From an uncultured Ruminococcus sp. (lineage in GTDB: Bacteria; Bacillota; Clostridia; Oscillospirales; Ruminococcaceae): a DNA stretch of 6,601 nucleotides. Positions within the stretch are counted from its first letter, which is position 1. Each line of letters opens with the position of its first letter. The notes below the pieces were generated by a model, which saw only the letters and a list, made by a program, of their open reading frames with translations, was not told the DNA's origin and ran no database searches. The stretch lies in the NCBI GenBank assembly GCA_946404705.1, contig CAMJES010000128.1:1-6601 (forward strand), in the 5' to 3' direction. Below, in pieces: positions 1-5,422 of the stretch. The translations under genes and the position numbers were made by a program.

Positions 1-45
1 CCACCGAGATCTACACTCTTTCCCTACACGACGCTCTTCCGATCT
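1..45 (+). other. Illumina TruSeq universal (P5) adapter remnant, not genomic
   Basis: These 45 bases match, from memory and base for base, the 3' end of the 58-nt Illumina TruSeq universal adapter, ending in the diagnostic CGCTCTTCCGATCT that abuts every insert. Genomic sequence begins at position 46. This is a library artefact left by incomplete trimming and kept by the assembler at the contig end. The reading frame of the adjacent gene happens to stay open through it, so an automated caller would wrongly add about 15 residues to that protein. Confidence 0.97.
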
Positions 46-669
46 CAAAAACGCGGAACTACGGGCGCATACAAGGCGGTTTGCGACGGTTCGGCGGACA
101 TTATTTTCGTTGCACAGCCGTCGGCGGAGCAGCTTGAATACGCACAATCGCTCGGAGCGGAGCTTGAATTTGTTCCGATTGGCTATGAAGCCTTTGTTTT
201 TATTGTAAATTCGGGCAATCCCGTTGACGGAATTACTTCGGAGCAGATAAAGGATATTTACAGCGGAAAGATAAAAAACTGGAAGGACTTGGGCGGAGAA
301 AACACGCCTATTATACCCTTGCAGAGGGCGGAAAACAGCGGTTCGCAGACTGCTATGGTCGCATTTATGGGCGATACTCCGCTTATGAAGCCGCCTGCGG
401 TGCTGTTCGGCAGGTCGATAGGCTACTCGTTCAGATTTTATGTTTCGGATATATCGGGAAAGGAAGATATAAAAATGCTTGCCGTTGACGGAGTTTATCC
501 CGACAAGGAAAGCATAAGAAGCAGAAGCTATCCCATTACAGACTGCTTTTACGCAGTTTACCGCAAGGAAAGCACAAATGAAAATATACCCCTGCTTATT
601 GAGAGGATACTCTCGGACGAGGGGCAGGATATCATAGAACGCACCGGCTATGTCGGTATCGGAAATTGA
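46..669 (+). CDS. PstS-like substrate-binding protein, 5'-truncated
   Basis: This is the C-terminal 207 residues of a periplasmic-binding-fold protein of the PstS/phosphate-type class, which in Gram-positives is usually a lipoprotein that captures phosphate or a related anion for an ABC transporter. The N-terminus, including any signal peptide and lipobox, is lost at the contig end; no start codon is assigned. Seen directly: a first-lobe stretch TTGAYKAVCDGSADIIF, the hinge-like GYEAFVFIVNSGNPV (nt 181-225), the family-typical sequence ending in IYSGKIKNWKDLGG (about nt 253-294), and R-x-x-NSGSQT (nt 325-351), which resembles the substrate-contacting R-x-x-SGT segment of PstS. The stop lies 14 nt before yhbY, so it may head the same transcript. 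No ABC permease or ATPase genes are visible, so the ligand is not provable; a PstS-like domain in a larger sensor or lipoprotein is possible. Confidence 0.8.
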   Translation, partial: QKRGTTGAYKAVCDGSADIIFVAQPSAEQLEYAQSLGAELEFVPIGYEAFVFIVNSGNPVDGITSEQIKDIYSGKIKNWKDLGGENTPIIPLQRAENSGSQTAMVAFMGDTPLMKPPAVLFGRSIGYSFRFYVSDISGKEDIKMLAVDGVYPDKESIRSRSYPITDCFYAVYRKESTNENIPLLIERILSDEGQDIIERTGYVGIGN

Positions 670-670
670 A

Positions 671-674
671 AGGA
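671..674 (+). promoter_or_regulatory. Ribosome binding site deciding the yhbY start
   Basis: AGGA lies 9 nt before the ATG at 684. Two other in-frame candidates, TTG at 666 and ATG at 675, overlap or abut this motif and have no spaced site of their own, so 684 is the supported start. Confidence 0.7.
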
Positions 675-683
675 ATGTTTATT

Positions 684-971
684 ATGCTTACAAGCAAACA
701 GAGAGCGCATCTTAAAAGCATCGCAAGCACGGAGGATACTATCCTGCAGGTCGGCAAAAACGGCATTGTCGATACTCTTGTAACTCAGGTGAGCGATGCA
801 CTCAAAGCAAGAGAGATAGTTAAAATGAAGGTACTCGAGGGGGCAATGCTCACTCCTGCGGAGGCTGCTGCGGAGCTTTCCGAAAAGACAAAGTCCGAGG
901 TCGTTCAGGTCATCGGAAACAAGCTCGTTCTTTTCAAGCGCAATCCGCAGAACCCCAAGATAAAGCTTTAA
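684..971 (+). CDS. yhbY: YhbY/YqeI family RNA-binding protein (CRM domain)
   Basis: A 95-residue single-domain CRM (chloroplast RNA splicing and ribosome maturation) protein. Family members bind RNA and associate with pre-50S particles, acting in large-subunit assembly. The N-terminus MLTSKQRAHLKSIA matches the usual family opening, which supports the ATG at 684 over the upstream TTG and ATG. The RNA-binding GxxG loop is present as GKNG (residues 24-27, after ILQV), followed by the helix carrying ALKAREIVKMKVL, and the closing strand VVQVIGNKLVLFKR (73-86). The length is close to B. subtilis YqeI and E. coli YhbY (about 96-97 aa). It sits 2 nt before nadD, the same order as yqeI-nadD in B. 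subtilis, so co-expression is likely. Nothing looks truncated. Confidence 0.93.
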   Translation: MLTSKQRAHLKSIASTEDTILQVGKNGIVDTLVTQVSDALKAREIVKMKVLEGAMLTPAEAAAELSEKTKSEVVQVIGNKLVLFKRNPQNPKIKL

Positions 972-973
972 CA

Positions 974-1600
974 ATGAGCAGAATTGCATTATTCGGCGGC
1001 AGCTTCAATCCCATTCACAACGGGCATTTCAACCTTGTAAAGGAAACGGCGGAGAAGAACGGCATTGACCGTGTTTTTGTCATTCCGACTTATGTTTCGC
1101 CGTTCAAAAAGGACAGCGGCGGCTTTGTCGCAGACGGAAAAGACAGGCTTGAAATGTGCAGGCTTGCGTTTGAGGAACTGCCTTATGTAACGGTGAGCGA
1201 TTGGGAGCTGTCACAGTCCGAGGTAAGCTATTCCATAAACACAGTCACTCATTTTCACGAGGAATTCCCCGATGATGAGCTGTTTTTCATCATGGGGAGC
1301 GATATGCTGCTCTCGTTTGACCGTTGGCACAGATATAAGGACATACTTGCGCTTTGCACGGTCATAGCGGCTTCACGCGAGGACAAAGGCAGCGATATTG
1401 ATATTCTGCGCAGAAAAGCGGACGAGCTTTCTTCTTTTGGCAGGGTCATTGTTACGGAGATATCGGCGTTTGAGCTTTCATCATCGGAAATTCGTGAAAA
1501 AATTATAAAAAATTACGATTTATCTTGCTATATGAATGAAAATGTAGTAAAATATATTGTGGCAAATAATGTTTATGAAAGATTAAAATGCAAGGACTGA
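974..1600 (+). CDS. nadD: Nicotinate-nucleotide adenylyltransferase
   Basis: NadD transfers AMP from ATP to nicotinate mononucleotide, making deamido-NAD in cytoplasmic NAD synthesis. The 208-residue protein has the full nucleotidyltransferase fold signature: GGSFNPIHNGH (8-18) with the HxGH ATP-binding motif at 15-18, the GSDML segment (108-112) followed by the substrate-side tryptophan W118, and the C-terminal SSSEIR motif (169-174), the family's SSTxIR equivalent. The length is typical of the family. Only two bases separate it from yhbY, and no strong ribosome binding site precedes it, so translational coupling is likely. The last 35 or so codons are much richer in A and T than the rest, and this stretch includes a plausible promoter-like pair for the next gene. 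The function is standard and I am confident of it. Confidence 0.96.
   Translation: MSRIALFGGSFNPIHNGHFNLVKETAEKNGIDRVFVIPTYVSPFKKDSGGFVADGKDRLEMCRLAFEELPYVTVSDWELSQSEVSYSINTVTHFHEEFPDDELFFIMGSDMLLSFDRWHRYKDILALCTVIAASREDKGSDIDILRRKADELSSFGRVIVTEISAFELSSSEIREKIIKNYDLSCYMNENVVKYIVANNVYERLKCKD
1525..1553 (+). promoter_or_regulatory. Candidate internal promoter ahead of yqeK
   Basis: TTGCTA (1525-1530) and TAAAAT (1548-1553) are 17 nt apart inside an AT-rich stretch at the 3' end of nadD, about 54 nt before the yqeK start. The -10 matches consensus at 5 of 6 positions and the -35 at 4 of 6. It lies within coding sequence and AT-rich DNA produces such matches by chance, so this is tentative. Confidence 0.3.
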
Positions 1601-1606
1601 TAAAAA

Positions 1607-2191
1607 ATGTATTCCGATGCGGAGCTTACCGATATTTTAAGCATAAGGCTTTCAAAAAAACGTTTTACACACAGCGTCAACGTGGCGGAAATGGCAAAAA
1701 AGCTTGCCGAGGCGCACGGATATAAAAATCCCGATGAAGCTTACACCGCAGGTCTTGTTCACGACTGCTGCAAGGAGATATCGACCGCCGAGCAGCTTGC
1801 AATGGTGAAAAAATCACGCAGGAACGTCTGCGAGGCGGAGCTGAAAACACCTGCGCTTTATCACGCGGTTGCAGGGGCATACTATGCGGAAACTGTTTTC
1901 GGCTTCACGAGCGAGGATTTCCTCAACGCTATCCGTTATCACACTACGGGCAGAGCCAAAATGAGCGAGCTTGAAGAGATAGTGTATATGGCGGACTTGG
2001 TTTCCGCCGAGCGCAGCTTCAAGGACGTTGAAAGGTTCCGCAAGCTTGCGTTTGCAGACTTGAAAAAGGCGGTGCTTGAATCGGTCGTTCACTCAATAAC
2101 CGAGGTTATGGGAAAGGGTTCGCTTATCCCGACCCAGACGCTTGAAGCATACAACTACTATACCGAAATTTGCAAAAAAACGGAGGAATAA
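1607..2191 (+). CDS. yqeK: YqeK family HD-domain Ap4A hydrolase
   Basis: A 194-residue HD-domain protein of the YqeK family, whose characterised members are symmetrical, metal-dependent bis(5'-nucleosyl)-tetraphosphatases that split Ap4A into two ADP. Metal ligands expected for the HD fold are visible: H22 (RFTHSVNVA), H52-D53 (AGLVHDCCKE), H86 (ALYHAVAG), H112 (AIRYHTTG) and D130 (IVYMADLV). The family block running from AIRYHTTG through MSELEEIVYMAD is intact. ATG 1607 is preceded by AAGGA at 1592-1596, 10 nt away and overlapping the end of nadD. The spacing of 6 nt from nadD and 1 nt to rsfS matches the B. subtilis nadD-yqeK-yqeL arrangement. The length is within the family norm (about 185-200 aa). 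Function is inferred from the family; the assignment to YqeK rather than a generic HD hydrolase is supported by context. Confidence 0.92.
   Translation: MYSDAELTDILSIRLSKKRFTHSVNVAEMAKKLAEAHGYKNPDEAYTAGLVHDCCKEISTAEQLAMVKKSRRNVCEAELKTPALYHAVAGAYYAETVFGFTSEDFLNAIRYHTTGRAKMSELEEIVYMADLVSAERSFKDVERFRKLAFADLKKAVLESVVHSITEVMGKGSLIPTQTLEAYNYYTEICKKTEE
2182..2186 (+). promoter_or_regulatory. Ribosome binding site deciding the rsfS start
   Basis: GGAGG lies 6 nt before the ATG at 2193 and within the last codons of yqeK. It argues against an in-frame ATG at 2142, inside yqeK, which would add 17 lysine/arginine-rich residues absent from the family. Confidence 0.85.
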
Positions 2192-2192
2192 A

Positions 2193-2555
2193 ATGGCAGA
2201 GCTTACACAGCAGCAGATACTCGAAATCGCCGTTAAGGCACTCGACAGCAAAAAGGCCGAGGATATAAAGGTCATAAAGATAAAGGATATTTCCGTTCTT
2301 GCCGATTATTTTGTTATCGCGGACGGAACAAGCTCCACTCAGACGAGGGCGCTTGCCGATGAGGTGGATTTCAAGCTCGGCGAGCAGGGCGTTCAGCCGC
2401 ACAGCATTCAGGGCAACAACGGTTCAAACTGGATAGTTCTTGATTATTCGGACGTTATCGTTCACGTTTTTTCAAGAGATCAGAGAGAGTTCTACAACCT
2501 TGAACGTCTTTGGAGCGACGGTGAGGAAGTTGATATTTCCGCTTGGCTGAAATAA
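2193..2555 (+). CDS. rsfS: Ribosome silencing factor RsfS (Iojap/YbeB)
   Basis: RsfS binds ribosomal protein uL14 on the 50S subunit and blocks joining to 30S, lowering translation in stationary phase or starvation. The 120-residue protein carries the whole Oligomerisation/Iojap domain: KAEDIKVIKIKDISVLADYF (residues 21-40) with the ADYFVIADG block, then the TRALADEVDFKL helix, WIVLDYSDVIVHVF, and the closing FYNLERLW. These are the recognisable family anchors, and the length matches (about 105-120 aa). The start at 2193 follows GGAGG and sits one base after the yqeK stop. The gene is followed after 34 nt by leuS. Some Firmicutes carry an LCP/LytR gene between yqeK and rsfS; none is present here. 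Confidence 0.95.
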   Translation: MAELTQQQILEIAVKALDSKKAEDIKVIKIKDISVLADYFVIADGTSSTQTRALADEVDFKLGEQGVQPHSIQGNNGSNWIVLDYSDVIVHVFSRDQREFYNLERLWSDGEEVDISAWLK

Positions 2556-2575
2556 CGGACAAATTAATTTATGAA

Positions 2576-2580
2576 AAGGA
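2576..2580 (+). promoter_or_regulatory. Ribosome binding site deciding the leuS start
   Basis: AAGGA is 9 nt before ATG 2590. An in-frame TTG at 2581 directly abuts the motif and so is not a usable start. Confidence 0.75.
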
Positions 2581-2589
2581 TTGATAAAA

Positions 2590-5031
2590 ATGGCAGAACG
2601 CTATGACTATGCCGCAATTGAGAAGAAATGGCAGAAATACTGGGAGGAGAACGAAACCTTCAAGACCGATGTTTGGGATTTCTCCAAGCCGAAATACTAT
2701 GTCCTTGATATGTTCCCTTATCCTTCGGGCGTTGGTCTTCACGCAGGACACCCCGAGGGCTACACCGCTACCGACATTGTTTCCCGAATGAAGAGAATGC
2801 AGGGCTACAATGTTCTTCACCCGATGGGTTACGACTCGTTCGGTCTTCCTGCCGAGCAGTATGCCGTTACAACGGGAAATCATCCGAACGGTTTTACTCA
2901 GGAGAACATCAAGACCTTCTCAAAGCAGCTCAAAGAGCTTGGTTTTGACTATGACTGGTCAAAGATGATAGCTACCTCCGACCCGAAGTTCTACAAATGG
3001 ACTCAATGGATATTCAAGCAGCTTTATCTTGACGGTTATGCTAAATATGTTGATATGCCTGTAAACTGGTGCGAGGAGCTTGGAACGGTGCTTTCCAACG
3101 ATGAGGTCATTGACGGAAAGTCCGAGCGCGGCGGTTATCCCGTTGTAAGAAAGAATATGAAGCAATGGGTCATCGACCAGCCTGCTTTTGCGGAAAAGCT
3201 TCTTGAAGGTCTGGACGAGATAGACTGGCCCGAGTCCACAAAGGCTATGCAGCGCAACTGGATAGGCAAGTCCACGGGCGTTGAGGTCAAGTTTGACATT
3301 GTGGGCGGCGGCGAATTCAGCATATACACGACTTGTATCGAAACTATTTACGGTATCACATTTATGGTGCTTGCTCCCGACGGTGATATCGTTAAGTCGC
3401 TTATGCCTCGTATAACCAATAAGGAAGAGGTTCAGGCATACATTGATGAAACCTTGAAGAAAAACGATATGGATCGCACCGAGCTTAACAAGACCAAGTC
3501 GGGCTGTGAGCTTAAAGGCGTTACCTGCATAAACCCCGTAAACGGCAAGGAAGTCAGAATGTTCATAGGCGACTTCGTTCTTGCAAGCTACGGCACGGGT
3601 GCGGTTATGGCTGTTCCTGCGCACGATCAGCGTGACTTTGAATATGCAATTGCACATAGCATTGATATGATCCAAGTAATTGACGGCGATGAAAAGCTCG
3701 GACACGCTGATGTTTCCGAGAAGGCTTTTGAAAAGGGCGATTACCTCGGCAAGGGCTACAAGCTTATCAATTCCGAAGAATTCACGGGTCTTACCGTTGA
3801 AGAGGCAAAGGAAGCAATTACATCAAAGCTTGAAAAGATGGGCGTTGCAAAGCGCACTACAAACTATCATTTCAGAGAATGGATATTTGCCCGTCAGCGT
3901 TACTGGGGCGAGCCTGTTCCCGTTGTTCACACCGAGGACGGAAAGATACACGTTCTTGCCGATGAAGAGCTTCCGCTGATACTCCCCGAGCTTGAAGATT
4001 ACAAGGGCAAAAACGGCAAGGCTCCGCTTGAAAATGCGACCGAATGGAAGCAGTATGACAAGGGCGGCGTAAAGGGTACAAGGGAAACCTCGACAATGCC
4101 GGGTTCTGCAGGTTCAAGCTGGTACTATTTCCGTTACATCGACCCCGACAATGACAAGGAATTTGCTGACCCCGAGCTTTTGAAGCATTGGATGCCGGTT
4201 GACCTTTACATCGGCGGCCCCGAACACGCGGTAGGACACCTTATGTACTCGCGTATATGGAACAGATACCTTTATGACAAGGGTCTTGCGCCGACAAAGG
4301 AGCCGTTCAAGAAGCTTGTACATCAGGGAATGATTCTCGGCGAAAACGGCATAAAAATGGGCAAGAGATATCCCGAATATGTTGTCAATCCGAGCGATAT
4401 CGTGAGAGATTACGGCGCTGACACGCTCAGGCTTTACGAAATGTTCATGGGCCCTCTCGAGGTTTCAAAGCCTTGGAGCAGTTCGGGCGTTGAGGGTGCA
4501 AAGAAGTTCATCACAAGAGTTTGGAATTTCTTCACCGAGCCTGCTAACCTTACGGACGAGAATGACGGCACTCTCACAAGAGTATATCATCAGACGGTCA
4601 AGAAGGTTACAGACGACTTTGAGGCGCTTGCGTTCAACACCGCTATCAGCCAGCTTATGATATTTATGAATGCGGCTTACAAGGCAGGAAAATGCCCGAA
4701 GGAGTACGCAGAGGGCGTTGTAAAGCTTCTTTCTCCCGTAACTCCGCACGTTTGCGAAGAGATCTGGAGCATTTTCGGTCACGACAAGACCCTTGCTTAC
4801 GAGCCGTGGCCTGTTTATGACGAAAAGGAGCTTGTAGTTGATGAGATCGAGATCGCTGTTCAGATAAACGGCAAGCTCAAAGGCAAGATAATGGTCGGCG
4901 TTGACGAGGAGCAGGAGTCCGCTCTTGCAAAGGCTAAGGAACAGCCCGATGTTAAGGCATTCCTTGAAGGAAAGAACATCGTCAAGGAGATCTATGTCAA
5001 GGGCAGAATAGTTAATATCGTTGCAAAGTAA
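2590..5031 (+). CDS. leuS: Leucyl-tRNA synthetase
   Basis: Class I synthetase that charges tRNA-Leu with leucine in the cytoplasm. The 813 residues cover a complete enzyme. The N-terminal catalytic half has the HIGH box as HAGH (51-54) within PYPSGVGLHAGHPEGYTATD. The editing (CP1) domain has GTGAVMAVPAHDQRD, with the catalytic aspartate at D349 (E. coli D345). RQRYWGEP follows, then TRETSTMPGSAGSSWYYFRY, the anticodon-binding helices and the C-terminal VQINGKLKGKI. Two signatures are unusual: the KMSKS loop reads KMGKR (589-593) and the threonine-rich editing motif TTRPDT reads TTCIET (247-252). The zinc-knuckle cysteines are mostly missing (C161 only), as in Bacillus LeuRS. No T-box leader precedes it; the 34-nt gap to rsfS implies expression from the upstream operon. 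No convincing terminator follows. Identity is certain; the effect of the altered motifs on activity is unknown. Confidence 0.98.
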   Translation: MAERYDYAAIEKKWQKYWEENETFKTDVWDFSKPKYYVLDMFPYPSGVGLHAGHPEGYTATDIVSRMKRMQGYNVLHPMGYDSFGLPAEQYAVTTGNHPNGFTQENIKTFSKQLKELGFDYDWSKMIATSDPKFYKWTQWIFKQLYLDGYAKYVDMPVNWCEELGTVLSNDEVIDGKSERGGYPVVRKNMKQWVIDQPAFAEKLLEGLDEIDWPESTKAMQRNWIGKSTGVEVKFDIVGGGEFSIYTTCIETIYGITFMVLAPDGDIVKSLMPRITNKEEVQAYIDETLKKNDMDRTELNKTKSGCELKGVTCINPVNGKEVRMFIGDFVLASYGTGAVMAVPAHDQRDFEYAIAHSIDMIQVIDGDEKLGHADVSEKAFEKGDYLGKGYKLINSEEFTGLTVEEAKEAITSKLEKMGVAKRTTNYHFREWIFARQRYWGEPVPVVHTEDGKIHVLADEELPLILPELEDYKGKNGKAPLENATEWKQYDKGGVKGTRETSTMPGSAGSSWYYFRYIDPDNDKEFADPELLKHWMPVDLYIGGPEHAVGHLMYSRIWNRYLYDKGLAPTKEPFKKLVHQGMILGENGIKMGKRYPEYVVNPSDIVRDYGADTLRLYEMFMGPLEVSKPWSSSGVEGAKKFITRVWNFFTEPANLTDENDGTLTRVYHQTVKKVTDDFEALAFNTAISQLMIFMNAAYKAGKCPKEYAEGVVKLLSPVTPHVCEEIWSIFGHDKTLAYEPWPVYDEKELVVDEIEIAVQINGKLKGKIMVGVDEEQESALAKAKEQPDVKAFLEGKNIVKEIYVKGRIVNIVAK

Positions 5032-5054
5032 GCATTTGACTCATTATTTACAAA

Positions 5055-5110
5055 AAATCTCAGCAAATTTGTGCAGGTTTTTTCGGATAGCCCTTGACAA
5101 TCTGAGATTT
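5055..5110. repeat. 9-bp perfect inverted repeat overlapping the rpsU promoter
   Basis: AAATCTCAG (5055-5063) and its exact reverse complement CTGAGATTT (5102-5110) are separated by 38 nt. The left arm lies about 30 nt upstream of the -35 box and the right arm falls in the spacer between -35 and -10. This could be a two-site operator, a long-loop stem at the 3' end of the leuS transcript, or chance. Confidence 0.6.
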
Positions 5111-5122
5111 ATATTGTATAAT
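5094..5122 (+). promoter_or_regulatory. Consensus housekeeping-sigma promoter for rpsU
   Basis: TTGACA (5094-5099) and TATAAT (5117-5122) are both perfect matches to the sigma-A/sigma-70 consensus and are separated by the ideal 17 nt. Transcription would start near 5129, giving a leader of about 50 nt before the rpsU TTG. A promoter this strong fits a ribosomal protein gene that needs high output independent of the leuS operon. Confidence 0.93.
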
Positions 5123-5145
5123 AATGTAGTTATATCTTATATCAT

Positions 5146-5170
5146 CCTCTGCCTCAGCGGCAAAGGGAGG
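5146..5170 (+). promoter_or_regulatory. Possible SD-masking hairpin in the rpsU leader
   Basis: In the predicted leader, TGCC (5150-5153) can pair with GGCA (5159-5162) around a TCAGC loop. CCTC (5146-5149) can then pair with GAGG (5167-5170), leaving AAGG bulged. This would bury most of the GGGAGG ribosome binding site (5165-5170), which is 8 nt from the TTG start. Such a fold could tune or autoregulate S21 synthesis. The pairing is seen in the sequence; regulation is inference, and the stems are short. Confidence 0.4.
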
Positions 5171-5178
5171 GAATAAAA

Positions 5179-5352
5179 TTGGCAGAAATTCGTGTTGGTA
5201 AAAACGAATCCTTGGAAACTGCTCTTAAGCGTTTTAAGAGAAGCTGTGCTAAGGACGGCGTTATCGCTGAAGTTCGTAAAAGAGAACACTATGAGAAGCC
5301 TTCGGTAAAGCGTAAGAAGAAGTCCGAAGCTGCTCGTAAGCGTAAATATTAA
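5179..5352 (+). CDS. rpsU: 30S ribosomal protein S21 (bS21)
   Basis: bS21 is a small basic protein of the 30S subunit near the anti-Shine-Dalgarno end of 16S rRNA, involved in initiation. The 57 residues open with MAEIRVGKNESLETALKRFK and continue with RSCAKDGVIAEVRKREHYEKPSVKR, which is the standard S21 pattern. The lysine/arginine-rich tail ends in ARKRKY. The start codon is TTG; there is no in-frame ATG or GTG nearby, the GGGAGG site at 5165-5170 is 8 nt upstream, and the family begins exactly here. Codon use favours CGT, AAG and GCT, as expected for a highly expressed gene. It has its own consensus promoter and a strong terminator, so it is probably monocistronic; the frequent Firmicute neighbour yqeY is absent. 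Confidence 0.96.
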   Translation: MAEIRVGKNESLETALKRFKRSCAKDGVIAEVRKREHYEKPSVKRKKKSEAARKRKY

Positions 5353-5373
5353 TAATTTATCGCTTTAGTCAAG

Positions 5374-5412
5374 AACGGCGGCAGGTGTTTACTGTCGCCG
5401 TTTTTATTTTTT
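5374..5412 (+). terminator. Intrinsic terminator after rpsU
   Basis: A 10-bp stem, ACGGCGGCAG (5375-5384) against CTGTCGCCGT (5392-5401) with one G-U pair and a 7-nt loop, runs straight into TTTTATTTTTT (5402-5412). An extra A-T pair (5374/5402) can extend it. It is a strong Rho-independent terminator, 22 nt after the rpsU stop. Confidence 0.93.
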
Positions 5413-5422
5413 GGGGGTAATT

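Noticed and set aside
601..614. GAGAG-gata-CTCTC hairpin near the end of the binding-protein gene
   Set aside because: It is a short stem within coding sequence, with no T-run after it; it is not a terminator and is likely chance.
289..669. A 126-residue protein starting at an internal TTG at 289
   Set aside because: The frame is open and clearly PstS-like from base 46 onward, so the TTG is an internal leucine codon of a truncated gene.
2556..2589. T-box or other riboswitch before leuS
   Set aside because: The gap is 34 nt and contains only the ribosome binding site; no stem or T-box sequence is present.
3070..3138. Loss of the LeuRS zinc-knuckle cysteines (only C161 kept; SERGG in place of the second pair)
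   Set aside because: From memory, B. subtilis LeuRS shows the same GTVL...DGKSERGG pattern, so it is ordinary for Firmicutes and not a novelty of this protein.
2959..3705. 248-residue open frame on the - strand inside leuS
   Set aside because: It lies wholly antisense to conserved LeuRS sequence, has no family-like motifs and no ribosome binding site of note; it is a shadow of a GC-balanced codon pattern.
5058..5083. Possible leuS terminator ending in the T6 run at 5078-5083
   Set aside because: Only a 3-4 bp stem (GCA/TGC around AAATTTG) can be drawn before the T-run, too weak to call.
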